From assembly GCA_016748015.1 (NCBI GenBank), contig JAAOMT010000710.1:413885-477884 (forward strand): DNA of 64,000 nt, given 5' to 3'. The translations under genes were made by a program, and so were the position numbers. Source of the stretch: Geosiphon pyriformis (Eukaryota; Glomeromycota; Glomeromycetes; Archaeosporales; Geosiphonaceae). Each line of letters starts with the position of its first letter. Position 1 is the stretch's first letter. Below are positions 54,230 to 64,000 of the stretch, in pieces. The notes under the pieces are model-generated. The model did no database searches and was not told the origin of the DNA. It worked only from the letters and a program-made list of their open reading frames with translations.

Positions 54230-55615
54230 ATGGATTTCAGAAATTACAACAACATCAAAAACTATTTAGAGACTCTCACCATGCCTAAAAATTGGCCTTC
54301 AAGTGAAAAACATCGATTACAACACCAATTCAAACAATATTTCATACACCACAACAAAATCTATTACAAAAATCACAGAAATTCAAACCAATTACTCAGA
54401 TTAGTACAAGAGAACAAAAAAAAACAATTCTATACAATATGTACACAGATTCTTCTTCAGCACATTTAGAAAGAGATGGAACAATTCAAAGAACTCTTGA
54501 ACATTATTTTTGGCTTCACATACAAAAAAACATTTGACAATATGTAGAATCTTGTGATAGTTGTCAAAGAAGAGAAGAAACCCACCTCACAGAATCTTTA
54601 AATCCAATCAAAGTTGGACAACCTTTTAACAAAGTTGGAATTAATTTAGTTGGATCATTACCTATCACAACCCAAGAAAATTGTTATATTGTAGTTGCAG
54701 TAGATTATTTTACCAAATGGTCTGAAGCTAGAGCTATTCAAAGAACAGATGCAAAATCAGTAGCAAATTTTATCTATAAAGACATTATTTGTAGACATAG
54801 ATGCCCAATTGAACTTTTATCTGATCAAGAAACACATTTTGTAAACAACTTGATACAAGAAATTTGTGAACAATTCAATATTATAAGATCTCTATTATCA
54901 TCTTATTACCCCCAAACAAATAGACTTGTAGAACGTTTTAATAAAACATTGTGTGAATCTTTAGCCAAAATCTCAACAAATTTTAAGCAGGAATGAGATA
55001 TCTTTATTCTATTAGTGTTACTAGCATACAGAACACTAAAACAAGATACTATAAAGCATACACCATTTAATCTTACTTATGGAAGGACAACAACACTACC
55101 AATTAATTTTACAGTAGAAACATACTCAGTACAACCAATCAATAAAGAAAATTTTCAAGAAACACTTCAAAGAAAAGCCTACACTCTTTTTAGTATACTG
55201 GAAAAAAAAAGATAGATAGCAGCAAGTCATATTGAATACTCTCAAGCTCAACAAAAAGAAAGGCATAACAACAAACTATTACCAGTCACCAATGAATTTA
55301 AAGTTGGAAATAAAGTTCTCTTATACAGAACTAAGACTGAAAAACAATGAAGTGAAAAATTTGAACATAAATAGGATAGACCATTTTATATTCACGAAAT
55401 TCTAAGCAATAGATCATACAAATTAAGACTTAATAACAAAGTACTGGCAAAAGTTGCACATAAAGATAGATTGAAACACTATCATTCCAAAAACAATTTT
55501 GAACTATTAATTTCACAAATTAGTACACATTCCTCTTTAATTAATCCTAAAGATATTCCCTAAAATTTAGAACCAATAGTTATAATAAAACAACAACCAA
55601 ACTTGAACAATTAAT
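54230..55615 (+). pseudogene. Integrase (element D)
   Basis: Open pieces 54230-54469 and 55015-55215. The HHCC region has lost part of its His motif in a frameshift near 54420, with SCDSCQRRE near 54549. Core: GINLVGSL (Asn for the first acid, as in A and B), LLSDQETHF (second Asp kept) and RLVERFNKTL (Glu kept). The tail reads YIHEIL and YKLRL. Confidence 0.82.
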
Positions 55616-55769
55616 TTAACATTTTTACAAAAATTTTTTTACACAAAACATAAAACAAAAATAGTAAAAAAACATTCAAACCCAAAAACAAATAAAAATT
55701 TTATATCCAAAAATAATTTTCTTTATTCTTTTTAAATTTTTTTATTAATTAGTTATTTTATCATAATTA

Positions 55770-56469
55770 TTCCTTGAAATATTCAACAAATATCTCAAAA
55801 ATTAATGTTAGTCTTAAAAACACTTCCTGACTTATCTATAATAATTAATAGAAGTCAAATTAATTACATTCAGAAAGAAACTACAGCCCCAATAGTAAAT
55901 AATTCTCAAAATTATCATCTTTATAGAAGAAAAACAAGAAATTATTCTGGAATTTAATTACCAGAACTTTTGAAGCAAGCACTAAAAAAAAATCTTTTAT
56001 TTGCTCCTATTAACATTCCACCAAATACCACAATTCAACAAAAACTTCTAGTATTTCTTAATAAACAAAACAATGAACATACTCTTATCTATAAATATTT
56101 TTATATTGGAAAAACACTTCATGAACGAAAACTAGAACTTAAAGCAACACACATCATTCCTAAAGCTATTTAAAAACAAATTCACAATGAATTCAAGACA
56201 GCAGCTAGACCAACAAACACTTGCTACAAACTTAGAGTAGTATTTAGACTCTATAATTTATTCAATACTTGTGAAAACGTCCTACAAAATCCAATACTTC
56301 AGCCAATAAAAATTCAATATATTGGAAAGCTCACAGAACTGAAATTTCAACAATTTTCAGACCAAATTACTTTAATTATATTGGATTATTATTTTGATAT
56401 TACAAATAGTGCTTGGACTTCAACAGAGCTCAGTCTTGAGGAGAAAATTATGTTATCAGTAAAATTTTA
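55770..56469 (+). pseudogene. ORF3 after integrase (element D)
   Basis: Open 55970-56173 and then readable with stops to 56469. Strong homology to B's ORF3: NIPPNTTIQQKLLVFLNKQN, IYKYFYIGKTLHERKLEL, NTCENVLQNPILQPIKIQY and STELSLEEKIML. A conserved partner at the same place shows ORF3 was a real gene of the family. Confidence 0.75.
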
Positions 56470-57420
56470 ACTATTAATTAGCATGAAATTACCCTCATAA
56501 TTTTTATTATTAATTAGCATATATTATTATCATTTTGATTATCACTTATTATTTAATCAAATTATCAAATATCATTACTTAATCAATAATTCAATTTGTA
56601 CAATAGAAATTAAAATGATCAAATTACACAATACCCTAAACCATTTAACATAGTCAAAATTCGCTGAAATTAATGAAAATTGGCCGAAATAATCAATAGT
56701 TCAGTAAAATAACTTGTAGTTTGCTAAAATATATTCTTAGTTTACCCAAATTGTAGCAAAGAAAAAAGTGCAAGTTTAAAGACTAATACTATAACAAGTT
56801 GTATAAAAGAAGAGCTTTTCTTTTCAAAAAAATGTATTTTTTCATAGTATCTTAACATAGTATCTCACTTTAGATATCTTAATTAGAACAAATTACTTTT
56901 TACACATTCAAATAAAAATTAAATATTCAAAAACCAAATTCTCTGATTATTACACTTAAAATTCTCTCAACACAAATTAACGTTTTGAAATTGATTAGCT
57001 ACCAATTTCAATAAACTGTTAGTGACTCCAGGCCTGAATAGAAAACGTTTCCCTTAATAAAATTCTATTTCTTTTACAATTCTTTTATTTTTATTTTTAT
57101 TTTATCATAATTATTAGGGTAGCCTACAGACAAGATTTTTGTAGAAAAGTTGACTTTTACAGTAAAATAACTACACATTTTTAGTAAGCTTCCAGACGAG
57201 CAATTCCTGAGAAAAAGTTGATATTTACTACAATGTAACTACATAAAATAACTGGCATAGAATTGGTTATTTCACTTATAAGTCCAACAGTTCAAATTAG
57301 AAAAGATAATTTGAAAATAAATTCAGTTACTGGAGGTCCAACTACTTCTTAAAAATGTAAATTCACAGCAAATCAACATTAACAACATTCAAGAAAAAAG
57401 ACCAAAAACTTGTTGTAATA
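56451..57420 (+). repeat. 3' LTR of element D
   Basis: 970 bp, TGTTATCAG...TTGTAATA. Nearly the same length as the 5' LTR, with scattered transitions. A purine tract (GAGGAGAAAATTA) precedes it. Confidence 0.93.
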
Positions 57421-58140
57421 TCACAAAATTCATAGTCAAGTAATGCTTTGGCTTTTTTGAGCCACTTATTGCCAACAATTATGGTGTACTTTTTTGCTTC
57501 AGATATTTCCATGTCAGTTTTAATGCTAATACCATTGATGTAAACAAAAACAGCTTTGGCTATGCTCAGGCCTTTTTTTTTGTCATTATGTATATTGGTT
57601 ATTGGTTTAGTTAAAGGTTTATTAATTTTTCTGCTAATTGTTTTAAAAAAATATTTGATAATGATGCTAATAGATAATCTACTGTCTAAAATCAGATTAA
57701 TAAAGTAACCAGCCACTTGGGCTTTGCAAATTAGAGGAGTAATATTGTTGTTGTTAGCAAGTCCAGTTTGATGAGAATACTTGTTGATTTTTGGTGTCTT
57801 CTTCTTTGAGATTAAGAATTTACAAAGATTTTTCCTAAATTGTAGATGAATTATTAACTGGCCAAAGGTAATATAAGCTGGAATTTCTATGAAATTTTTA
57901 ACAATGGAATAGGAACCAGATTTTTGTACTATTTCTGAGGGTTTTAACTTTGGAAGATTCTTAAAAACTTTAGTTTTTGGTGGTTTATGGTTATTAGCTG
58001 TTAATGTGAATACTTTGTTTGGGTCCAGAACGAAATCAATCTTGGGTTTTTTCTTCTTTCTTGTTGATTCAGAAGTGTTAATTGTTAGTTTATCTATGTT
58101 ATAGTCATTATTAATTAAGTTAAAAACATAAAAAAAGTTT
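57421..58140 (-). pseudogene. Protease region of Pol (element E)
   Basis: Open 57716-57363: GYFINLILDSRLSISII (protease site with Asp kept, Gly to Arg), IVGNKWLKKAKALLDYEFC. Upstream on the minus strand, the VLTANNHKPPKTKVFKNL stretch matches the start of C's pol ORF. It ends at the D insertion. Confidence 0.8.
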
Positions 58141-58189
58141 TTTTCTGGTTGGCTTGCACTCTTATCTTTTAAAGGTATGCTTACCAGTT

Positions 58190-59733
58190 TAAAGACTAAT
58201 AAACAGTGGCTTTAACTAAAGGATTCTCTCCAAAGAAATTGATGTTGGCATGATTGGATTTTTGATTGGAACATTGTTATTGATGGTTTTGTTGTTTTGA
58301 TTGTTATTGTTTCTAGGAACTGAAGAAGACAATGAAGAATTGTTGCAATTTCTGGAGAAATGTCCAGTTAATCCACAGCAATAATACACAAATGGGCCAT
58401 AATTTTGTTGTCTTTAATAAGAAATTTGTTGGAGCTAATTAAAACAAAATTCAAATCTGGGTCTTTGGGGTTGTTAATTTTCTCTGACTGCTTGGGCTAA
58501 GAGCTTTAATAACTGAGCAAGATTGGCTATGTGTCTATCTATCAATTGTTCATTAAGATTTGATGTCTGGACAGTAAAAAAAATAATGGCTATTTGAAAA
58601 GCAATAGTTATAATAGGAGCAGGAGCAAAAACTGAAAGTGTAAATTCCAAGTGTATCCTTTAGTTGTCTTCAATCTGTTAAGCAAGTTCAATGACCATGT
58701 TTATTGTGGAATTGTTTTTTAGGGCCAAAAGGGGCCAAAGAACATATGAGAGATCAGTTCTCAATTCTTTTGTAAAGAAGTAAATTTTCTGTTTTTCTGT
58801 TTAGTTTCTTCCAGAGTCTATTTGTTTAATTAGTTTTCTAATGGCTTTGGCATATTTAGTCACAATTTTACCAAGGTCTTAAGTTTTTTTTTCTAATTCC
58901 ATATGCCATTTTGAGATTAAAAAAAGAATTCTAAATTTAGTTTCAAACTGGATTATGAAAGAGGTGTTTTTTTCTCCAGTATTTGTTGGTATCCATCTAA
59001 TAATTTTTTGGTAAGCACCAGCATCAGTTTTTTGTGAGAACCAAGTAGCAAGAGAGTCTTGGAGATAGCCACTAATGATTTGAAACTTGTATTTATTATC
59101 ATATTAGTTGGTTGTGGCAGCTTTTTTAAAGTTATCCAACTATTTAATTAGATCTTATGCATTATCTCTAAATAAAGATAATGAGGTGTTATTTTTTTGC
59201 TCTAAAGCAGTTTTTATGCCTTGGAGGGCAATTAGAATGTTTTGTTATATAAGATCATTAGCCATTAGTTCAGAAGTAGCTGTTTGTGTAAAATGTTCTG
59301 ATTCACTTAAAAAGAGATCAAAAACAGGAGCAGTTTGATAGCTTTTTTCTTCTGTTTCAAATAGTGTTTTAGCTAGCTGATGGGCAGCAATCCAAATGTA
59401 AATTTGGTAATTTAGGTATTCAAAATCAGAGAGCTGTTGTTCAAAAGTTGTAGAATATAAGAGCTAATTAATACTATTGTTTTTTTTTTCAAAGTTGTCT
59501 TCAAAATAAGCTTGGTCAAAGTAATAAATTGTATAAGTTGTGTAAGTTTCAGCTAAATGTTTGTTCAAAAATCAGTTCCAAAAGTCTTGAAATTGTCTAC
59601 TGGATTGTTTTTCAATAGGAAAGCAAATCAAGCAGAAGGTCAAAAAGTTAAGTTCAATAAAGTCTATATCATTTTTATTGTGTGCTTCAAAGTGTTCTTT
59701 TGATTGTTATGGCAGGTATAAATAATCACCCAT
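58190..59733 (-). pseudogene. Gag (element E)
   Basis: ATG at 59733 followed by GDYLYLP, as in C. The CCHC knuckle near 58390-58345 reads CCGLTGHFSRNC with the first pair damaged. Stops and shifts throughout. Confidence 0.78.
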
Positions 59734-59785
59734 ACAATAAAAAACAAAGTAGATTTTGACAACCTCACAGGAAGCACTACTTTTA

Positions 59786-60399
59786 TGTTACAAGTTGGAA
59801 TAACAAACTAATGAATAACAAGAGAGAACAGGATTGTAGAATAATAATAAAAATTAAAGAGAATTCAACTTTAAAGAGTGAATTGAATGAGTATAAATTC
59901 AATGTGTGAGATTAGTCTTATAAAATATCTCAGTTGCTATATTTTTCAAAAGATAACTGGTGAATCTAAAGATAAAAAAATAGTCTGTACTGTCAACAAA
60001 TAATTACACATTGGTATAATTCTATGTCTCATGTCAGCATTCTTAGAATTTAATATTAGGTATCAAATATACTTTTTAGTCACATTTATTCAATAATTTT
60101 CAAATGCTACAATTACACATTTTAAAAAAAGAGTAAGTAAATGCCAACAAGTAATTTTTTATCTCAAGATATTCAAATACTTAAAAGTAAGGAAAAAAAA
60201 ATTAGTGAAAAGAGAAGGATTGAAATGAAATTATTATTTTATTTCTTTTATTTTTTTGATTTTTACATGTTTTTTACAGTTAAAAGATTCATTACTTATA
60301 TAGTTATCAAAAGTGGTTAATGATCAGATCAATAATTAGGTCAATGATCAGGTCAATAATTACTATCTAAAAATAGAGTGGCTAATTATATAAAATTTA
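59786..60399 (-). repeat. 5' LTR of element E, truncated
   Basis: Homologous to 42981-43618 from TGTTACAAGTTGG to GTGGCTAATTATATAAA; the outer 60 bp or so are missing. About four 12-bp tandem units at 60315-60360. Confidence 0.85.
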
Positions 60400-61744
60400 T
60401 TTCTTAAGCTTTTTTAAATACTATTATTAAAATTGTTATTGGTAATTTTTTTTGATTACATTTAAGATTACAAAGTTTTTTGTAATAATTTTTGTTTTTT
60501 TATTATATTTTATAATATTTTTTTAATATATTTTTTTATAATATTAAAAAGTTTTAAATATTTTTGGTATTATTATTTTGGTTAAGTTAAAATTTGTAAA
60601 TTTATAGTAATATATAATTGTTTATTTCAAAAACTTTTTTTTTGTTGCTATTATATTTACTTATTTTGTATTAATTAAAAAAAACAGTATTAAAAATTTT
60701 TTTTTTTTCAACTAAAAAAAGATTTTTATTTTAAAAAATACTTTTAAAACTAAGTTGTTTAATCTTTTTTTTTGGTTGTATAATCTTTGAAATCTGTAAT
60801 TTAATTTTTTAATTTAGTAATTAAATCTATTTTATTTTTTGTTTTTATTATTTTTATTATTGTTAATGCTTTGTTGTTATAACTTTTAAGTTTTTGGCAA
60901 CTTTAAATTTTATTGATTTAAAAACTAGTATTTTGTATATGTATTATATTTAATAGAAAACTTTTAAATATTATTGTTGTTATAAGTATTAAAATTTATA
61001 AATATAAGATATTTTTGTTTTTTTTTAAGTTTTTATTAAACTTATTTATAGCTCTAAATTTATTTTTTATTATTGTAAAGTTTTATACTAAAGTTTTTGT
61101 TTTTTTATTGTTATATTTTTTATTGTTTTTGTTATTAATTTTATAGTTAATTTAAATTAAAATTTTTGAAATCTTAAATTTCTAATTTGGTTATATTAAT
61201 TCAATTTATTATTAAAACCAATTAATTTTTTGGTTATTTTTTTTTTGGCTTTAAATAATCAAAAGTATTTAAATATAAAAGCCAATTCAGTTTAAATAAA
61301 TAGTATTATTTTAGATTTTATTAATATTCTGATTAGTTTGTTACAGATTCTTTTTTTTAAGTAAATTTATTTTTAAATATATAATATTTTTATAGTAAAT
61401 AAATTATTTTAATATTAAAAATAAGATAAAAAAACTTAAATTGTTTTTATGTAAATTTATTTTTAATAATTATAAATTAAATAATTATATTAATAAAATA
61501 AGTAGTAAAATTTATTTTTGACTTATTTGATTTGGTTTAATATAGTTTTAACTGATTTAAATAATTAGCTACATATAAAAAATACATAAATTATAAATAT
61601 TTTAAGATTTTTGTATTTTATATTATAGTTATCATAAAAAAAATTATATTTTTATAATTATTAAATGGCCAAACAATAATTTGTAAAAATGTTTTTTTTA
61701 AATAAAATAAAAATTATTTTTTACTTAAAATTATATCTAAATAA
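60400..61744. other. AT-saturated DNA, probably LINE relic in part
   Basis: No open frame. A short stretch near 61415-61460 (AAACTTAAATTGTTTTTATG) resembles the end of LINE ORF1, and the last 100 bases resemble the region just before the LINE RT motif. Base composition changes sharply at about 61744. Confidence 0.45.
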
Positions 61745-61749
61745 TTAAG

Positions 61750-62751
61750 TATAAGTGGAAGGGTGTTTTAACCAATACTCGTCCTATTGCTTTGATCGAA
61801 ACAGCTTGTAAAATTCTTTCTAAGATTCTTTTTAACAGAATCTCCTTGGCATGTAGTGCTTTTGATATTCTTCGTGGGGACAACTTCTCAGTTTTAAAGG
61901 GTACAATGACTCAGTCTCCTATTTTTGCAATTAATTCAGTGGTTGAAAACACTTTGGAAAAGAACCGAAAACTCTGGCTGGTTCTGTAGGACATGTGAAA
62001 AGCATATAATTTGGTTGGCTGAGAACATCTTAAAAATAGTTTGGTCAGAATTAAGATGTGTAGCAGATTTATTTGTTTTTTTGGCAACATTCACAATGAT
62101 TGTACCAACTGGATTATGACTGATTTTGGTTTGACAAATAGTTATCATGTACATAATGGTCTGGATCAAGAAGAAGTTTTTTTCCCCCTTTTGTGGCAAA
62201 TATTTTATGACTTTTTGTTGTGTGAGGTCAAGTATTAGGAGAGTATATGTGGATATAGACTGAATTCTCATTTTATTTTCAAGAATGGTCATACTAAGTC
62301 TTGTGTTGGATGTTCTTCTTTTTTTGCTACTGGCGCCTTTGTTGATGATACAATTTGGGTTGGTAGCAGTCAAAGCGCTACTCAACATATTCTCAACATT
62401 GCCAGTGAATTTTTTCGGATCAATAATATCTCAATTAACAATGACAAAACAGTGGTGATTCCTATTAACAGCAGAGTCAGCAATTCTTCTCTTACTATTA
62501 GTGGTCTGCCTATTTCAATTGCCAAAAAGGGGGAGTCTCATAGATACTTGGGTATTTTTTGTTTAATAGAGGGCCTTTCCAAATCTAGTTTGGCAAAGAC
62601 GCATTCAGATGTTCATTTTTTCACTAATTTGGTGTTAAAAAAAGCTGTCTCAGATAAACAGTTTTTGTATTTGGTTTTGGTGGTTCTCCACCCTATTGTA
62701 AGCTATAGAACACAGTTTAGCTTTATTTCTGTTGGTGTGTGCAACAAATAG
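61750..62751 (+). pseudogene. Reverse transcriptase (LINE H)
   Basis: TRPIALIETACKILSKILFN, DNFSVLKGTMTQSPIFAINS, LVL.DM.KAYN, GLDQEEVFFPLLWQIFYDF, GAFVDDTIWVGSSQ at about 62333-62370 with both Asp kept, INNDKTVVIPINSR, SHRYLGIF and LKKAVSDKQFLYLVL. Stops at TAG 61987 and TGA 61996 (and near 62235) fit Gln or Trp codons. Confidence 0.88.
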
Positions 62752-63360
62752 GATGCTTTGATCCACAAGGGCTTGAAGCTAAAATCTGGTCTTCTACTGG
62801 ACTTTTCTAGTAATACAATTTACCACCTCTTCTTTTATGGTTTAAAGTCTTTTTTGCAGTGTCAATCTGAGGGTAAAGTTGTCTCGCTTATTAGTTTTAC
62901 AAACTCTGATGAGATTTTGGGGCACTTGTTCAGTCACAGATCTCATAACTTACAGGTTCAGTATTGGTAACCTATCCACCCATTGGTCTTCTCTGCTCAT
63001 ATTTGTGTCAATGTTTCAAATAATTTCTTAGCTGGTATGGTTCACATTCTTTTCGACTGCAAGTTATTTTTAGGTGGCTTTTTGGCCAGCTTTTTCCAGT
63101 TTCACGGTGGAGTACCTATGTCTGTTGTTCTTGGTGAGCCTCTGTTTTATAAGGTTTTATCTTCTTTTCAGCAGTATGGCATTGTTTTTGTGGACCAGTT
63201 TCGTGATTGTTTTGGTAGTGTTTTTAGTTAGCACACCTTTAAGAAGTGGAAGAAACTGGATCCTCATGGTCCAGTTCCCGATTGGTTCAATATTTTTGTT
63301 GCTTTTCTTGTGGCTCCTTGTTCTTTTCCTTCAGCATCGGCTGGTGTTGGCCCTCTGAAC
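62752..63360 (+). pseudogene. RT connector (LINE H)
   Basis: Open 62758-62970 and 62983-63231: LKLKSGLLLDFSSNTIYHLF, GHLFSHRSHNLQV, NVSNNFLAGMVHILFDCKLF. Links RT to RNase H as in LINE 1 and G. A TAA at 62968 replaces a likely Gln or Trp. No catalytic motif. Confidence 0.7.
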
Positions 63361-64000
63361 ATTCATGGTTTCAATGATTTTATATCTGTCTGTGATTATC
63401 TTTCTTGGGTTGACACTGATAGCTTGTCTGTGTACATGAATAGTTCAGTAAAAAATTTGGGCACGATTGGTTGTAGAGCTGGAGCTGTTGTCTTTTTTGA
63501 AAACATTAATTTGGGGTTGAGTGTCAGTGTTTAAGGCTTAATGTTATTCACTTTAGCAGAGCTGCAGACTATTGCATTGGCTCTAAAGTGTGTGTTTGCA
63601 GCTCATTCTGTCCATCTATTTTTGGATAGTCAGGCAGCTTTGGATGCTTGCAGATCGGAGTCTGATCTAGTGTATTCTGATTTTCACAATCAGTGTTGGG
63701 TCAAGCATTGGCATATTAGGAATGTTATTCGCAGTAAGAATTTAAAAGTTAAATAATACAAAGTTAAGGGCCACTCTGGTATCTTAGGGAATAATTATGC
63801 CGATAGCCTTGCTGACACTGTATTTCTCTCTGGTTGGTATCTTTCTCTTTGTGTTGATAAACATTTTTTATTGGCAGATGGTGGTGTTGTATCTGGTAAT
63901 TCTAGGCATTTTGTTTATGATGTTTTTCATGCTATTTGTTGAGTGCATTAGGAGGTTGGGTCTGGTTCTAAATTTCTAGATGGTGATTTGTGTTCAGATG
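63361..64000 (+). pseudogene. RNase H domain (LINE H)
   Basis: VYMNSSVKNLGTIGCRAGAV (first Asp is Asn), LAELQTIALALKC (Glu), LFLDSQAALDACRSE (Asp), CWVKHWHIRNVI and KVKGHSGILGNNYADSLA (His and last Asp). Three of four catalytic acids are kept. TAA near 63532 and 63754. Confidence 0.8.

Larger units (their letters stand above)
47561..57420 (+). mobile_element. Ty3/gypsy element D (family 1), complete but decayed
   Basis: Two LTRs (47561-48532, 56451-57420), flanked by TCAT on the left and TCAC on the right, a 4-bp duplication with one C-to-T change. Same gene order as B with recognisable homology throughout, but more stops and some indels. Inserted in element E between the LLDYE and LTIRCG motifs. 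Confidence 0.95.
42981..60399 (-). mobile_element. Ty3/gypsy element E (family 2), carrying element D
   Basis: Same family as C, in opposite orientation: right LTR (5'), gag, protease, [element D], Cys-rich linker, RT, RNase H, integrase, ORF3, left LTR (3'). Much more decayed than C. D lies at the Leu-Thr of the motif ELTIRCG; the halves rejoin when D and one 4-bp copy are removed. The right LTR lacks about its last 60 bp. Confidence 0.9.
61745..64000 (+). mobile_element. LINE H, RT to RNase H, cut by window end
   Basis: Starts readable sequence at KGVLTNTRPIALIETACKIL and runs through RT, connector and RNase H to the window end. G/C-richer and less decayed than its upstream flank. Same family as LINE 1, F and G. 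Confidence 0.9.

Noticed and set aside
1-64000. tRNA, rRNA or host protein genes
   Set aside because: None could be recognised on either strand; every longer frame belongs to a transposon or its shadow.

Overview
This window looks like a fungal nuclear contig that is almost entirely transposable elements. No host gene, rRNA or tRNA could be supported. The AT-rich base composition, the recurring LINE family (ORF1 with an RRM-like region and CCHC knuckle, ORF2 with endonuclease, reverse transcriptase, RNase H and a C-terminal CCHC finger) and the density of decayed Ty3/gypsy elements suggest an arbuscular mycorrhizal fungus (Glomeromycotina), possibly Gigasporaceae. That assignment is inference from general resemblance; the sequence does not name a species.

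Layout. (1) 1-16384: gypsy element A (+), split at its reverse transcriptase (RT) by element B (-, 2377-12560, two LTRs, 4-bp target duplication). (2) 16385-17406: an unidentified coding scrap and a broken family-1 LTR that abuts a LINE. (3) 17407-22025: LINE 1 (+). (4) 22026-27186: AT-saturated DNA holding a LINE relic and a gypsy relic, interrupted by 5'-truncated LINE G (-). (5) 27187-41700: near full-length LINE F (-), inserted in the gypsy relic, which resumes at 41715-42300. LINE F carries in its 3' end the best-preserved element, gypsy C (+, 27362-35012, 4-bp target duplication ATAC). (6) 42981-60399: gypsy E (-, same family as C), split by gypsy D (+, 47561-57420, same family as B). 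(7) 60400-61744: AT-rich DNA. (8) 61745-64000: LINE H (+), running off the window.

Two gypsy families are distinguishable. Family 1 (B, D and the more distant A) has the order gag, protease, Cys-rich domain, dUTPase, RT, RNase H, integrase, third ORF. Family 2 (C, E) lacks the dUTPase but has a different Cys-rich linker and also a third ORF after integrase. All copies are damaged. Most in-frame stops fit C-to-T or G-to-A changes at Gln, Arg or Trp codons, and the oldest relics have lost nearly all G and C. A 20-N gap at 11253-11272 is flanked by an exact 280-bp duplication that is probably an assembly artefact.

The most interesting signals are the dUTPase domain embedded in Gag-Pol of a fungal Ty3/gypsy lineage, the conserved but unidentified ORF at the env position, and the multi-layered nesting, which gives a relative date for the AT-saturating decay.
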